DNA from: Amycolatopsis regifaucium
GTDB lineage: Bacteria; Actinomycetota; Actinomycetes; Mycobacteriales; Pseudonocardiaceae
DNA: 64,000 bases
NCBI RefSeq assembly: GCF_001613935.1
Contig: NZ_LQCI01000052.1
Span: 271,651-335,650, forward strand
Reading direction: 5' to 3'
The notes beneath the pieces were generated by a model. It saw nothing but the letters and a program-made list of their open reading frames with translations. It did no database searches and was not told the origin of the DNA. Positions 41,729-49,802 of the stretch are shown piece after piece; within the stretch, counting starts at the first letter, position 1; each line of letters starts with the position of its first letter. The position numbers were made by a program, and so were the translations under genes.

Positions 41729-43042
41729 TCAGCGGGTGGCGACGATGGGCGCGGTGTCCGACGTCGGCTGCGGCGGCACCGACGGGGCCTCGCCGCGATG
41801 GGCGAGGATGTCCTGCAGGATGTCGTTGGCGCGCGGGGCGAGCACGCTCAGCAGCGAGTCCGCGATCCCGTGCGTCGCCTCGTTGACCCCCTGGAGGTAG
41901 ACGGCGGCGGTGGCGGGCTGGTCGATCTCCAGCCGGTAGTCGCGGGTCACCTTGATCTCCGAGAGACCGATCGATTTCGCGATCTCCTGGACCATCCTCG
42001 GCATCTCCGGCGAGAAGCCGGTGCCGAGCAGCACGAGATCCGTGCGCAGTTCCTGCGTCTCGCCGGTACGCCGGTCGGTCAGTTCCAGCACGACCTCGTC
42101 ACCCTCGTCACGGGCGTCGGTGATGTCGCTCATCGTGATCATCCGCAGCCGCGAACGCCCGGAAAGCCGGTCGAGGTACATCGAGCGGTAGAGCGCGTCC
42201 ATCGTGCCCGGCGCCAGCCCGGAGTAGTTCGTGTGGTGCATCTCGGCGAGCATCTGCTCGCGTGCCGCGGGCAGCGCGTCGAAGAACTTGTCGACCTGGG
42301 ACGGGAAGAACAGCTCGTTGTTGAACTTGCTGCTCTCGTAGTAGTTCAGGCCGATCGACCGCATCACCATCGTGGGCTTGCATTCGGGCAGGTCGTTCTG
42401 CACCGCGCCGAACAGTTCCGCCGCGCTCTGGCCGGCGCCGATCACCGCGACGCGGTAGGGCAGGTCCTTGCGCAGCTTGGCGATCCGCGGCAGGTACTGG
42501 GTGCTGTGGATGACGCGGTCCTGGTTCACCGTCCGGAGCTGGTCCGGGATCCGCGCGTCGCGGCCTGCCCCGACCACCAGGTACCGGCTGCGGATGACCT
42601 CGCCGTCGGCGATCCGGGTCTCCCAGCCGGTGAGCGTGCCGTCCGTCCACACGGGAGTGATCTCGCGGCATTCCCGGCCGCGCTGAAGATCGACCATCGA
42701 CAGCGAGTCGGCAGTCCACTTCAGATAGTCGGCCAGCTCGACCCGGTACGGGACGAAGCTGCCCATGTTCACGAACTCGTTGAGCCGGTTGGTGTCGTGC
42801 AGATAGTTGAGGAACGAGAACCGGCTGCGCGGATTGCGCAGGGTCACCAGGTCCTTGAGGAACGAGACCTGCGACAACGCCTCCGGCAGGAGCATGCCCC
42901 GCTGCCAGGAGACCTCCTCGTCGCGTTCGATCAGGACCGAATCGCGGGCCAGGCCGGGCGCGAGCTCCTCCAGTGCCACTGCGAGTGCCAGGTTGGACGG
43001 TCCTGCTCCGACTGCGAGAAGCTCGACATCACGGTTCGCCAT
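41729..43042 (-). CDS. Lysine/ornithine N-monooxygenase
   Basis: A 437-residue flavin-dependent N-hydroxylase. AVGAGPSNLALAVALEE (FAD), LTTLRNPRSRFSFLNYL-like region TLRNPRSRFSFLNYLH (substrate side), VIGAGQSAAELF (NADPH) and LLGTGFSPEMP are in the order of the SidA/IucD family. It hydroxylates the side-chain amine of lysine or ornithine. ATG 43042 is chosen because GGAG lies seven bases upstream; earlier GTG 43108 would overlap the ATP-grasp gene. The cupin/MetRS neighbours favour N6-hydroxylysine for hydrazine formation over a siderophore. Confidence 0.88.
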   Translation of the reverse strand: MANRDVELLAVGAGPSNLALAVALEELAPGLARDSVLIERDEEVSWQRGMLLPEALSQVSFLKDLVTLRNPRSRFSFLNYLHDTNRLNEFVNMGSFVPYRVELADYLKWTADSLSMVDLQRGRECREITPVWTDGTLTGWETRIADGEVIRSRYLVVGAGRDARIPDQLRTVNQDRVIHSTQYLPRIAKLRKDLPYRVAVIGAGQSAAELFGAVQNDLPECKPTMVMRSIGLNYYESSKFNNELFFPSQVDKFFDALPAAREQMLAEMHHTNYSGLAPGTMDALYRSMYLDRLSGRSRLRMITMSDITDARDEGDEVVLELTDRRTGETQELRTDLVLLGTGFSPEMPRMVQEIAKSIGLSEIKVTRDYRLEIDQPATAAVYLQGVNEATHGIADSLLSVLAPRANDILQDILAHRGEAPSVPPQPTSDTAPIVATR

Positions 43043-43100
43043 TGTTTGCTCCGCCATCGTTGAGAGTGCTTGGAAGGTGTTCTGCGGTGCGGTCACGCGG

Positions 43101-44357
43101 TCAGCCACCGGTGGCCACGGAGGGCAGCAGGGGGTACGCGGTCAGCCGGACCTGGGCCATGGCTTTGTCCAGCACCACCTCGCAATCGTCGGGATCTCGA
43201 CCGGCACAGATCACATACGCGTGGCGCGAAATGAACTCCGCCGGCGGCAGCCGCATCCGCGCGCCCGGTTCGACGAGCCCGCCGGAGGCGAGAATCCCGT
43301 TTCCCAGCAAGGGTTCCGGCACCGAAACCGATTCGACGACGCAGTCCTGCTTGGGGTAGCCGAACCGCACGCCGACCCACCGGTCCTCGGCCTCGTGCGG
43401 GATATGGGGCCGCATGCCGAGCGCGACGTCGACCGCGGCGGCGCCCGGGTCGATCCCGGTCGCGAACCGGGCCAGCAACGGGATCAGGTCCCCGCCGAGC
43501 CTGCCGTTGATCTCCACGATCACCGGCCCGCGTTCGGTGAGCTTGAGTTCGGTGTGGGTGACGCCGTACCGGAAATCGATCGCGCCGTGCGCTCGGGCCA
43601 GCGTCGAACGGAGTACGGGGTCGGCGAGCAGTTCGTCGGAGGAGCTGACCAGGTGGCCGAGTTCCTCGAAGTACGGATGCATGCCGACCGTCTTGTGCGC
43701 CAGGAACATCGGCGTGTACTCGCCGTCGACGACGGCGCCGTCCACGCTGATCTCCGGGCCGGTCAGATACTCCTCGACCAGCGCCCCGCCCTGGTAGGCG
43801 GGAGAGCCACCGAAGCTGGCCTCCTCCGCGGTGCGGAACGCCTTCCGCACCGCCTCGCCGTCTTCCGCGAGGCTGACGCCGATGCTGGCCCCTCCCCCGC
43901 GCGGCTTGACGACGACCGGATAGCCGATCCGCTCAGCCACGCGGACCGCCTGCTCTTCGTCGTGCACGAAACCGAAGTCCGGCTGCGCGACCCCGGCCGC
44001 GGTGAGCGTCCGGCGGCTGAGCCATTTGTCGCGGCAGCCCTCGATCGCGGAGATCCCCGCGCCCGGCACGCCGAGTTCGTCCGCGACGTGCGCCGCGGTC
44101 ACGATCAACGCCTCGTCCCACGAAACCACGCCGAATACCGGCGTGGTCGCGTTCAGCGCGCGGGCCGCGGCCAGTACGGCGTCACGGTCCTGCAGGTCCA
44201 GCACCGTGGCGCCGGTGATGTAGCGGTCCTGCCAGGTCGGTTCGTCCCCGTTGAACAGCCACAAGGGATGCCGGTGACCGGCCGACGCCAACAGGTACTC
44301 CCGGTACGGCCGCATCCCGCAGCCGATGACCAGGACAACACCCTCCGCTGAGCTCAT
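43101..44357 (-). CDS. ATP-grasp ligase (first of the cluster)
   Basis: A 418-residue ATP-grasp protein: GYPVVVKPRGGGASIGVSLA (ATP site), ALVEEYLTGPEISVDG and PVIVEINGRLGGDLIPLL (metal site). It resembles L-amino-acid ligases that form dipeptides through an acyl phosphate. First gene of operon A; the ATG follows GGGGAGAGGGA. The shared cluster motif ends 56 bases upstream. Confidence 0.86.
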   Translation of the reverse strand: MSSAEGVVLVIGCGMRPYREYLLASAGHRHPLWLFNGDEPTWQDRYITGATVLDLQDRDAVLAAARALNATTPVFGVVSWDEALIVTAAHVADELGVPGAGISAIEGCRDKWLSRRTLTAAGVAQPDFGFVHDEEQAVRVAERIGYPVVVKPRGGGASIGVSLAEDGEAVRKAFRTAEEASFGGSPAYQGGALVEEYLTGPEISVDGAVVDGEYTPMFLAHKTVGMHPYFEELGHLVSSSDELLADPVLRSTLARAHGAIDFRYGVTHTELKLTERGPVIVEINGRLGGDLIPLLARFATGIDPGAAAVDVALGMRPHIPHEAEDRWVGVRFGYPKQDCVVESVSVPEPLLGNGILASGGLVEPGARMRLPPAEFISRHAYVICAGRDPDDCEVVLDKAMAQVRLTAYPLLPSVATGG

Positions 44358-44412
44358 TCCCTCTCCCCACCAGCCCGTCGCTTCGTCGCGGGCTACTACA
44401 TCCCGGGGATTG

Positions 44413-44449
44413 GTTGACCGGAACCCTTGATTCGGGCAGAACAATCAAC
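44413..44449 (-). promoter_or_regulatory. Cluster motif, copy A (upstream of operon A)
   Basis: Read on the minus strand: GTTGATTGTTCT (44449-44438), a 14-base spacer and TTCCGGTCAAC (44423-44413). The outer GTTGA/TCAAC are inverted. The 12-mer and 11-mer are identical to motif B at 27925-27960, and the distance to the start codon (56 vs 57 bases) is the same. Candidate shared regulatory site. Confidence 0.7.
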
Positions 44450-44539
44450 GGGATGCGTGGTGGAGCACGTCTCGTGAGTGGCAGGGATGGTCAGAACCGT
44501 CAGCACCGCTCCCGACTTACCTGCTGTTCGGGACCGGGC

Positions 44540-44908
44540 CTAGTTGCGGTTCCCGTAGGACTGCTCGCACGGGTATCCGTCACGGTCGGCGTCCCAGCTC
44601 AGCGGACGGCCCGCGGCCACCCAGGCGTTGAACGCGTACTCGAACGAGTACCCCTCGGAGAGAAGCCGCTGACACGAAGTGAGCCGCTGGACCGCGGGCG
44701 TCCGGGTGACCGTCATCGGCGGCTCCACGACGACCACGGAAGTGGGCGGCGGCGGTGCGACGACCACGGCGGTGGTCGTCGACGGCGGCGCGAGTTCGCG
44801 CACCACGGTGACCGGGGTACCGACGGTGGGCGTCCCGCAACCGCCCAGTCCCCCGGCGGATACGGCGGCACCTGCCGAAACCAGCAGCGCCGCGATCTTC
44901 CTGTTCAT
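44540..44908 (-). CDS. Lipoprotein with C-terminal excalibur domain
   Basis: A 122-residue secreted lipoprotein. The signal peptide ends at GGLGGC (lipobox-like). A Thr/Val/Pro-rich linker with repeated VVV and PPP stretches follows, then SWDADRDGYPCEQ, the excalibur calcium-binding motif DxDxDGxxCE. It probably sits on the outer surface and binds Ca2+. It is separated from operon A by its own upstream region and is not thought to be part of the pathway. Confidence 0.82.
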   Translation of the reverse strand: MNRKIAALLVSAGAAVSAGGLGGCGTPTVGTPVTVVRELAPPSTTTAVVVAPPPPTSVVVVEPPMTVTRTPAVQRLTSCQRLLSEGYSFEYAFNAWVAAGRPLSWDADRDGYPCEQSYGNRN

Positions 44909-45052
44909 CTACTTGCCTCCCGATGGAACCGCCGGATGCTCTCCAGAGGAGGTCGGCGGTTCCACCGGTGTCATGACACGAATCGCGTGATCGAGGCCGT
45001 AAGTCCCCGGAGGCCGGGAGTTATGGCAGGGCAGGGACCGGGCCGGAAAGCC

Positions 45053-45460
45053 CTAGGACTGGACGACGTTCACCATCCACGAGATGCCGAACTTGTCGGT
45101 GCAGGCGCCGAATTCGTCGCCCCACATCTGCTTTTCGAACGGGACCGAAACCGTGCCTTCGGCGGACAGTTTCTCCCAGTATCCGCGCAATTCCGCACCG
45201 TCGTCACCACTGAGGCTGACCGACACATTGGTGCCCGGGTTGTGCTCCATTCCCGGCGGCGTGTCCGAGGCCATGATCGTGTACCCGCTCGGCGATTCGA
45301 GCTGGGCGTGCATGATCTGGTCCGCCACGGGCGAGTCCGCCATCCCGTATTCGCCGAACGTGTTCAGCGTCAGTTCCCCGCCGACCACCGACTTGTAGAA
45401 CTCCATGGCCTGGCGGGCGTCACCGGCGAAACTGATATAAGGGTTGAGACGAGAAGCCAT
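45053..45460 (-). CDS. VOC family protein (PhnB-like)
   Basis: A 135-residue vicinal-oxygen-chelate fold protein starting with LNPYISFAGDARQAMEFYKS and containing FGEYGMADSP and DKFGISWMVN. It is of the PhnB/glyoxalase-like type common in actinomycetes. The substrate is unknown. Monocistronic on the minus strand. Confidence 0.83.
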   Translation of the reverse strand: MASRLNPYISFAGDARQAMEFYKSVVGGELTLNTFGEYGMADSPVADQIMHAQLESPSGYTIMASDTPPGMEHNPGTNVSVSLSGDDGAELRGYWEKLSAEGTVSVPFEKQMWGDEFGACTDKFGISWMVNVVQS

Positions 45461-45689
45461 CGAACGCTCCTTCGGATCGGTTCACCGAGCATCCTGGCAG
45501 ACCCCGCGGAACGCGACAATGACGGAACTACGGCCGGGTGAATCCGGCAGGGGGCCGAAAATTCAACGCGGTTCACCGAACGCGGTGAGCGAATTCCCGA
45601 ATGCGCCTTTTCCGGCGAGCGTCGTTGTGACGGCCCGCCCGCAGACGTCTACCCGGGAGCACGAGAAGGACGCATCTTGGATCGCTGGA

Positions 45690-45716
45690 CGATAGCTACC
45701 GATTGACTTTCGATAG
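45690..45716 (+). promoter_or_regulatory. Direct CGATAG repeats near a TTGACT element
   Basis: CGATAG occurs at 45690-45695 and 45711-45716, exactly two helical turns apart, with TTGACT between them at 45703-45708. They lie 22 bases before the DUF2975 gene. They could be an operator for the HTH protein made from the same transcript. Confidence 0.35.
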
Positions 45717-45737
45717 ATAACGCGCGAAGATCGATGC

Positions 45738-46217
45738 ATGCTCACAGCGCAACGGGCGGTCGCGCCCCTCAGAGTGTTCCTCGTGCTCCTGTTCGGGATC
45801 CTGGTGCTCTTCCAGGTCATGTCCCTGCCCGGGCAGTTCGCGCACATGGCCCGCCAGAACCCCGACCTGGCCTACCTGCGCTGGCCCGCGACGGCCGTTT
45901 CCGTCTTCTGGGTGCTGTGCGTCCAGGTCGTGGTCGTGGCCACCTGGCAACTGCTCACCCTGGTCAAGAAGGACCGGATCTTCACCGAAGCGTCGTTGAG
46001 GTGGGTGGACGCGATCGTCTGGGCGATTCTCGCCGGTTGGCTCGTGCTCGCGGGCGTGTTCCTCTACGTGGGCTTCAACGCCAAGGACCCGGGCCTGCCA
46101 CTCCTGTTGTTCCTGGCGTTGATCGGCGTCGCCGTACTGGGCCTCCTCATGGTGGTGATGCGCACGCTGCTGCGCCAGGCCACCACGCTGCGGTCCGATC
46201 TGGAACAGGTGATCTGA
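45738..46217 (+). CDS. DUF2975-like membrane protein
   Basis: A 159-residue membrane protein with four hydrophobic spans, including FLVLLFGILVLFQVMSL and VVVVATWQLLTLV, in the arrangement of DUF2975 proteins. The usual partner, a small YozG-like HTH protein, follows with a one-base overlap (TGATG). Function unknown; the pair is often considered a membrane-signal and regulator module. Confidence 0.8.
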   Translation: MLTAQRAVAPLRVFLVLLFGILVLFQVMSLPGQFAHMARQNPDLAYLRWPATAVSVFWVLCVQVVVVATWQLLTLVKKDRIFTEASLRWVDAIVWAILAGWLVLAGVFLYVGFNAKDPGLPLLLFLALIGVAVLGLLMVVMRTLLRQATTLRSDLEQVI

Positions 46218-46429
46218 TGCCGATCGTCGTCCGCATCGACGTCGAACTGGCCAAACGCAAGATGAGTGTCGGCGAATTCGCCGAACTCGTCGGCCTCACC
46301 CCGGCGAACGTGGCCGTGCTGAAGAACGGCCGCGCCAAGGCGGTGCGGTTCAGCACCCTGGAAGCCATGTGCCGAGTACTCCAATGCCAGCCCGGCGACC
46401 TGCTGGAATGGGTCGACGACGAAGCCTGA
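46217..46429 (+). CDS. Small HTH transcriptional regulator (YozG-like)
   Basis: A 70-residue XRE-type protein: VELAKRKMSVGEFAELVGLT, NVAVLKNGRAKAVRFSTLEA and LQCQPGDLLEW. It is almost entirely a helix-turn-helix domain like YozG/CopR-type regulators. It overlaps the DUF2975 gene and is likely its dedicated regulator. Confidence 0.85.
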   Translation: MPIVVRIDVELAKRKMSVGEFAELVGLTPANVAVLKNGRAKAVRFSTLEAMCRVLQCQPGDLLEWVDDEA

Positions 46430-46435
46430 TCGGGC

Positions 46436-47749
46436 TCAGCCGGAGACCAGCTCGAACTTCAGGTGGAAGTTGTCGAGCGTCGCGGGCAACGGCCGCTCCG
46501 GACCGAGGACGGCACCCGAAACCAGCTCGAAACGACGGTCGCGGATCAGGTGGGCGAGCATCGTGCTCGCGCAGAACAGCACCAGATCGCGGCCGGGGCA
46601 GATGGCGGGGCCGGCGCTGAAGGGCACCAGCGCCGGATTGGCCGCCGCGCTGCCGTCCAGCCAGATTTCGGGTTCGAACCGGTCGGCATAGGGCATCGAC
46701 TCCGGATCGCGGTGGAAGAACGGGGTGAAGATCAGGATCGTCGTCCCCGCCGGCCCCCACGCGGTATCGGCGGTGCTCTCGCGCAGCAACGCCGGCGTGG
46801 TCGGCCACAGCCGGACCGATTCGAGAGCGCAGGCACGCAGGTAGGCGAATTGATTCGGCTGGGCCAGATCGGCGTCACCGAGTTCCTCGTCGGCCCGTTC
46901 GCGGGCGGCGGGATGGGTGGCGAGCAGCGCGAGGGCGCGGAAAGTGACGATTCCGGCCGCGTCGAACGCGAAAAGCCAATGGGCGACCTGGTCGGCGACG
47001 ACCTCGGGTTTCCGTTCCTCGGTGGCGGAGGCGATGACCTCGGCGAGGCTGCCGGGTTCGACCCGCTCCAGGTGCTCGATCAGCCGCTTGCGGAACCGCT
47101 CGTGCAGTTCCTCGCGGCGGGGATGCGCGTAGGCCCAATTCGCGTCTTTACGCAGCCGGGCGAGCATGTCGGTGAGTTCGTCGTCGCCCGCGGCGGACTC
47201 GCCGAGGGTGACCTGCCGGACGATCCGCCACCAGGCGAGGTTGAAGGTGTCCCAGTCCAGGGTCCCCTTGTCCCACAAGGACGCCGCTTCCTTGGCGATC
47301 ACCGTCGCGAAGGGGGCGGCGAGGTCGTGGAGCGGACGGCCCGGTTCGAGGACCTCCTCGTTGAACCGACGGCGCGGCGGCCGGTCGGTCGCGTCCGAGA
47401 TCAGCACGCCGTGCGGCTGGAAGTGGCCCAGCGCGGCCCTCTTCTCCTTCGTCGACGGGCTGAACGGCACCGGCGCGGCGGCGAGCACCTCGGCGACGTC
47501 CTCCGCGGAAAGCGCCAGATCGACCGAACGCCCTGGCACCCGCAGCCGCAACGGCCCCGGCCCGTATCGGGCCCTGAGCCGACCCAGCAAGCGCACTGCC
47601 GGGCGGTCCACCTGCAGTTTCTGCGCAGCGGCCAAGCCGAGCGGCCGCCGCTTGATCACCCCGCCCGCGAGCGTGGGCAGCACGACCTGCACGGCGACGC
47701 GGAGCGTGTCCTGAATGGAGGCGGTGGCCGGTTCGGTGTTGGTGACCAT
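46436..47749 (-). CDS. Cytochrome P450
   Basis: A 437-residue P450. ESVRLWP carries the ExxR motif, AAGIVTFRAL the I-helix with Thr, and FSAGPAICPGRDLVLF the heme-ligating Cys. The ATG is nine bases past a candidate stress-sigma -10 and has GGGAG in between. The substrate is unknown; no redox partner is adjacent. Divergent from udgX. Confidence 0.88.
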   Translation of the reverse strand: MVTNTEPATASIQDTLRVAVQVVLPTLAGGVIKRRPLGLAAAQKLQVDRPAVRLLGRLRARYGPGPLRLRVPGRSVDLALSAEDVAEVLAAAPVPFSPSTKEKRAALGHFQPHGVLISDATDRPPRRRFNEEVLEPGRPLHDLAAPFATVIAKEAASLWDKGTLDWDTFNLAWWRIVRQVTLGESAAGDDELTDMLARLRKDANWAYAHPRREELHERFRKRLIEHLERVEPGSLAEVIASATEERKPEVVADQVAHWLFAFDAAGIVTFRALALLATHPAARERADEELGDADLAQPNQFAYLRACALESVRLWPTTPALLRESTADTAWGPAGTTILIFTPFFHRDPESMPYADRFEPEIWLDGSAAANPALVPFSAGPAICPGRDLVLFCASTMLAHLIRDRRFELVSGAVLGPERPLPATLDNFHLKFELVSG

Positions 47750-47758
47750 GACTCCCGG

Positions 47759-47783
47759 CTACCCATCGCGATGGGCGCGAAAC
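47759..47783 (-). promoter_or_regulatory. Candidate stress-sigma promoter of the P450 gene
   Basis: On the minus strand GTTT (47783-47780), 15 bases, GGGTAG (47764-47759). Ends nine bases before the ATG, another near-leaderless arrangement. Confidence 0.5.
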
Positions 47784-47820
47784 CGGTTTGACCGGGTGGT
47801 GGGCCGGGAAATCGCTCGAA

Positions 47821-48438
47821 ATGGCGACCAAGGCACCCGGGGCGGATCCGCCCGAAACCACTGACCTGGACCGGCTCCGTGAGGCGGCGTCCTCCTGTCA
47901 CGGATGTGATCTCTACCGCGACGCGACCCAGACCGTCTTCGGCGAGGGGCCCCGCAAGGCGGAGATCATGGTGGTCGGAGAACAGCCCGGCGACCAGGAA
48001 GACCGGGCGGGTGCGCCGTTCGTCGGACCGGCCGGACGGCTCCTCGACCGGGCCCTCGACGAAGCGGGTTTCGATCGCCGGAAGATCTACGTCACCAACG
48101 CGGTCAAACACTTCAAGTTCAAACGCGACGAACGCGGCAAGCGGCGCATCCACAAGACGCCGTCGAAGACCGAGATCGTCGCGTGCCGTCCGTGGCTGCA
48201 CGCGGAACTGGCGGCGATCCGTCCGGAGCTCTTGATCTTCCTCGGCGCGACAGCGGCGAAGGGGCTGCTGGGCGACGACTTCCGCATCACCAAAAGCCGT
48301 GGCGAGCGGATCGAGCTCCCCGAATTCGACCTCACCGCCGTCGCCACGGTCCACCCGTCCGCGGTGCTGCGCGCGCCGGACCGCGACGAGGCCTATCAGG
48401 CCTTCGTCGCGGACCTCGTGGCGGCGCGCGGCCGTTGA
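47821..48438 (+). CDS. udgX: UdgX-type uracil-DNA glycosylase
   Basis: A 205-residue family 4-like uracil-DNA glycosylase with CHGCDLY and other Cys typical of the Fe-S cluster, GEQPGDQEDRAG (motif A) and HPSAVLR (motif B). The insertion KRRIHKTPS is diagnostic of UdgX: its His forms a covalent bond to the abasic sugar after uracil removal, suicidally linking enzyme to DNA. ATG 47821 is preferred over TTG 47788, which would add an odd 11-residue leader. Confidence 0.9.
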   Translation: MATKAPGADPPETTDLDRLREAASSCHGCDLYRDATQTVFGEGPRKAEIMVVGEQPGDQEDRAGAPFVGPAGRLLDRALDEAGFDRRKIYVTNAVKHFKFKRDERGKRRIHKTPSKTEIVACRPWLHAELAAIRPELLIFLGATAAKGLLGDDFRITKSRGERIELPEFDLTAVATVHPSAVLRAPDRDEAYQAFVADLVAARGR

Positions 48439-48450
48439 TTCACCGCTGGA

Positions 48451-48648
48451 TCAGGCCACTTCGGAGCTGCGACCGCTGCTCGCGTGCAGGCCGAGCATGT
48501 CCAGCAGCCTCGCGCAGTCATCGGCGCTCGTCGCCCGTGAAGCGACGGCGAGCGCCGCCTTGCGGCGCACCGCCTGGTACTCCGGGGAGTCTTGGCCCTC
48601 CGGGAGCAGGTCAGGTACCGAGTGAAGTCCGAGTTCGTTGCTCATCAT
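48451..48648 (-). CDS. Small hypothetical protein, 65 residues
   Basis: Starts MMSNELGLHSVPDLLPEG after AAGGGGGA and ends with ADDCARLLDMLGLHAS. It is hydrophilic and helical with no signal peptide. Small proteins with a conserved ARLLDMLGL-type tail are frequent in actinomycetes but I know no function. It is convergent with udgX. Confidence 0.6.
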   Translation of the reverse strand: MMSNELGLHSVPDLLPEGQDSPEYQAVRRKAALAVASRATSADDCARLLDMLGLHASSGRSSEVA

Positions 48649-48727
48649 TCCCCCTTCAGGTGAAGGCCGACGTAGGGCCAAGTACCCACGACAGCCGGCT
48701 TAAACACAGGTGACTCCGTTCGGATGA

Positions 48728-49690
48728 TCAGCCGCGCAACGCCGGAAGCAGCTTGTCCTCGGCGAACCGGAGGAAACCTTCCTGCTGATCGCCGCCGATC
48801 TGGATGAGGGCGAGGTCGGTGAAGCCCGCCGCCTCGTACTCGGCGGCCTGCTTCACGATCTGGTCGACGTCCGGTCCGCACGGGATGGCCGCGGCGACGT
48901 CCTCCGGTTTGACGAACTGCGTGGCCCCGGCGAACCCCGACGGCCCCGGCAGCTCGGCGTTGACCTTCCAGCCGCCCGCGAACCAGCGGAACTGCTCGTG
49001 CGCGCGCCGGACGGCGGCGTCGCGGTCCTCACCCCAGGACACCGGCATCTGGGCGATCTTCCGGCTCGGCGGGCCGAGTTTGGCGGCGTCCCACTCGCGG
49101 CTCAGCGATTCGTCCGGCTCGACCGCGATCATCGCGTCGGCGACCGGGGCGAACCTGGTCACCGACTGTGACCCGGACACCGCCACCGCGATCGGGACGC
49201 GCTGCTCCGGGAGGTCCCAGAGCTTCGCCGAATCCACCCGGAAGTGCTCACCCGCGTAGTTGAAGTACCCGCCGTCGAACAGCCCGCCGATGATCTGGAG
49301 TGCTTCGGCGAGCATCTCGTGGCGAACGTTCGCCGGTGGCCAGCCCTGGCCGATGACGTGCTCGTTGAGGTTCTCCCCCGCGCCGAGGCCGAGGGTGAAC
49401 CGGCCGTCCGAGAGCGCCTGGATGGTCGCCGCCTTCTGCGCGACCACCGCCGGGTGGTACCGCATGGTCGGGCACGTCACAAAGGTCATCAATTCGACCC
49501 GTTCGGTGCTCTGGGTCACCGCTCCCAGTACGCTCCACGCGTACGGCGAATGGCCCTGTTCATCCAGCCAAGGTGAGTAATGGTCGCTCATCACCTCGAA
49601 GTCGAATCCCGCCTCCTCCGCCCCGGCGGCGTACTTCACCAGGTCCTTCGGTCCGGCCTGTTCGGTCATGAGCGTGTAGCCGATACGCAT
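48728..49690 (-). CDS. F420-dependent LLM-class oxidoreductase, glucose-6-phosphate dehydrogenase-like
   Basis: A 320-residue luciferase-like TIM-barrel protein. MSDHYSPWLDEQGHSPYAW, VTCPTMRYHPAVVAQKAAT and LGLGAGENLNEHV match the family of F420-dependent glucose-6-phosphate dehydrogenase and its relatives (TIGR03557-type). It transfers hydride between a substrate and cofactor F420. Substrate unknown. Controlled by a candidate stress-sigma promoter divergent with the one at 49750. Confidence 0.85.
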   Translation of the reverse strand: MRIGYTLMTEQAGPKDLVKYAAGAEEAGFDFEVMSDHYSPWLDEQGHSPYAWSVLGAVTQSTERVELMTFVTCPTMRYHPAVVAQKAATIQALSDGRFTLGLGAGENLNEHVIGQGWPPANVRHEMLAEALQIIGGLFDGGYFNYAGEHFRVDSAKLWDLPEQRVPIAVAVSGSQSVTRFAPVADAMIAVEPDESLSREWDAAKLGPPSRKIAQMPVSWGEDRDAAVRRAHEQFRWFAGGWKVNAELPGPSGFAGATQFVKPEDVAAAIPCGPDVDQIVKQAAEYEAAGFTDLALIQIGGDQQEGFLRFAEDKLLPALRG

Positions 49691-49719
49691 CGAAGCCTCC
49701 CTTCGCGTCTGATCACCGC

Positions 49720-49744
49720 GTACCCACCCGTTGTCGAGGTCAAC
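49720..49744 (-). promoter_or_regulatory. Candidate stress-sigma promoter of the F420 oxidoreductase gene
   Basis: On the minus strand GTTG (49744-49741), 15 bases, GGGTAC (49725-49720). It is back to back with the promoter of the 49803 gene. Confidence 0.5.
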
Positions 49745-49749
49745 CGAAG

Positions 49750-49776
49750 GTTTATCCGGCGAATCGATCGGGGTAC
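49750..49776 (+). promoter_or_regulatory. Candidate stress-sigma promoter of the 49803 gene
   Basis: GTTT (49750-49753), 17-base spacer and GGGTAC (49771-49776), followed by GAGAGGAG before the ATG at 49803. Confidence 0.45.
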
Positions 49777-49802
49777 CTGCCCGGGTGAGAGAGGAGTCAC
49801 GG

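Noticed and set aside
41729-43042. Reading the N-hydroxylase and SBP as a siderophore locus
   Set aside because: No hydroxamate acyltransferase, NIS synthetase, NRPS or siderophore-type binding protein; the cupin/MetRS pair points to N-N bond formation.
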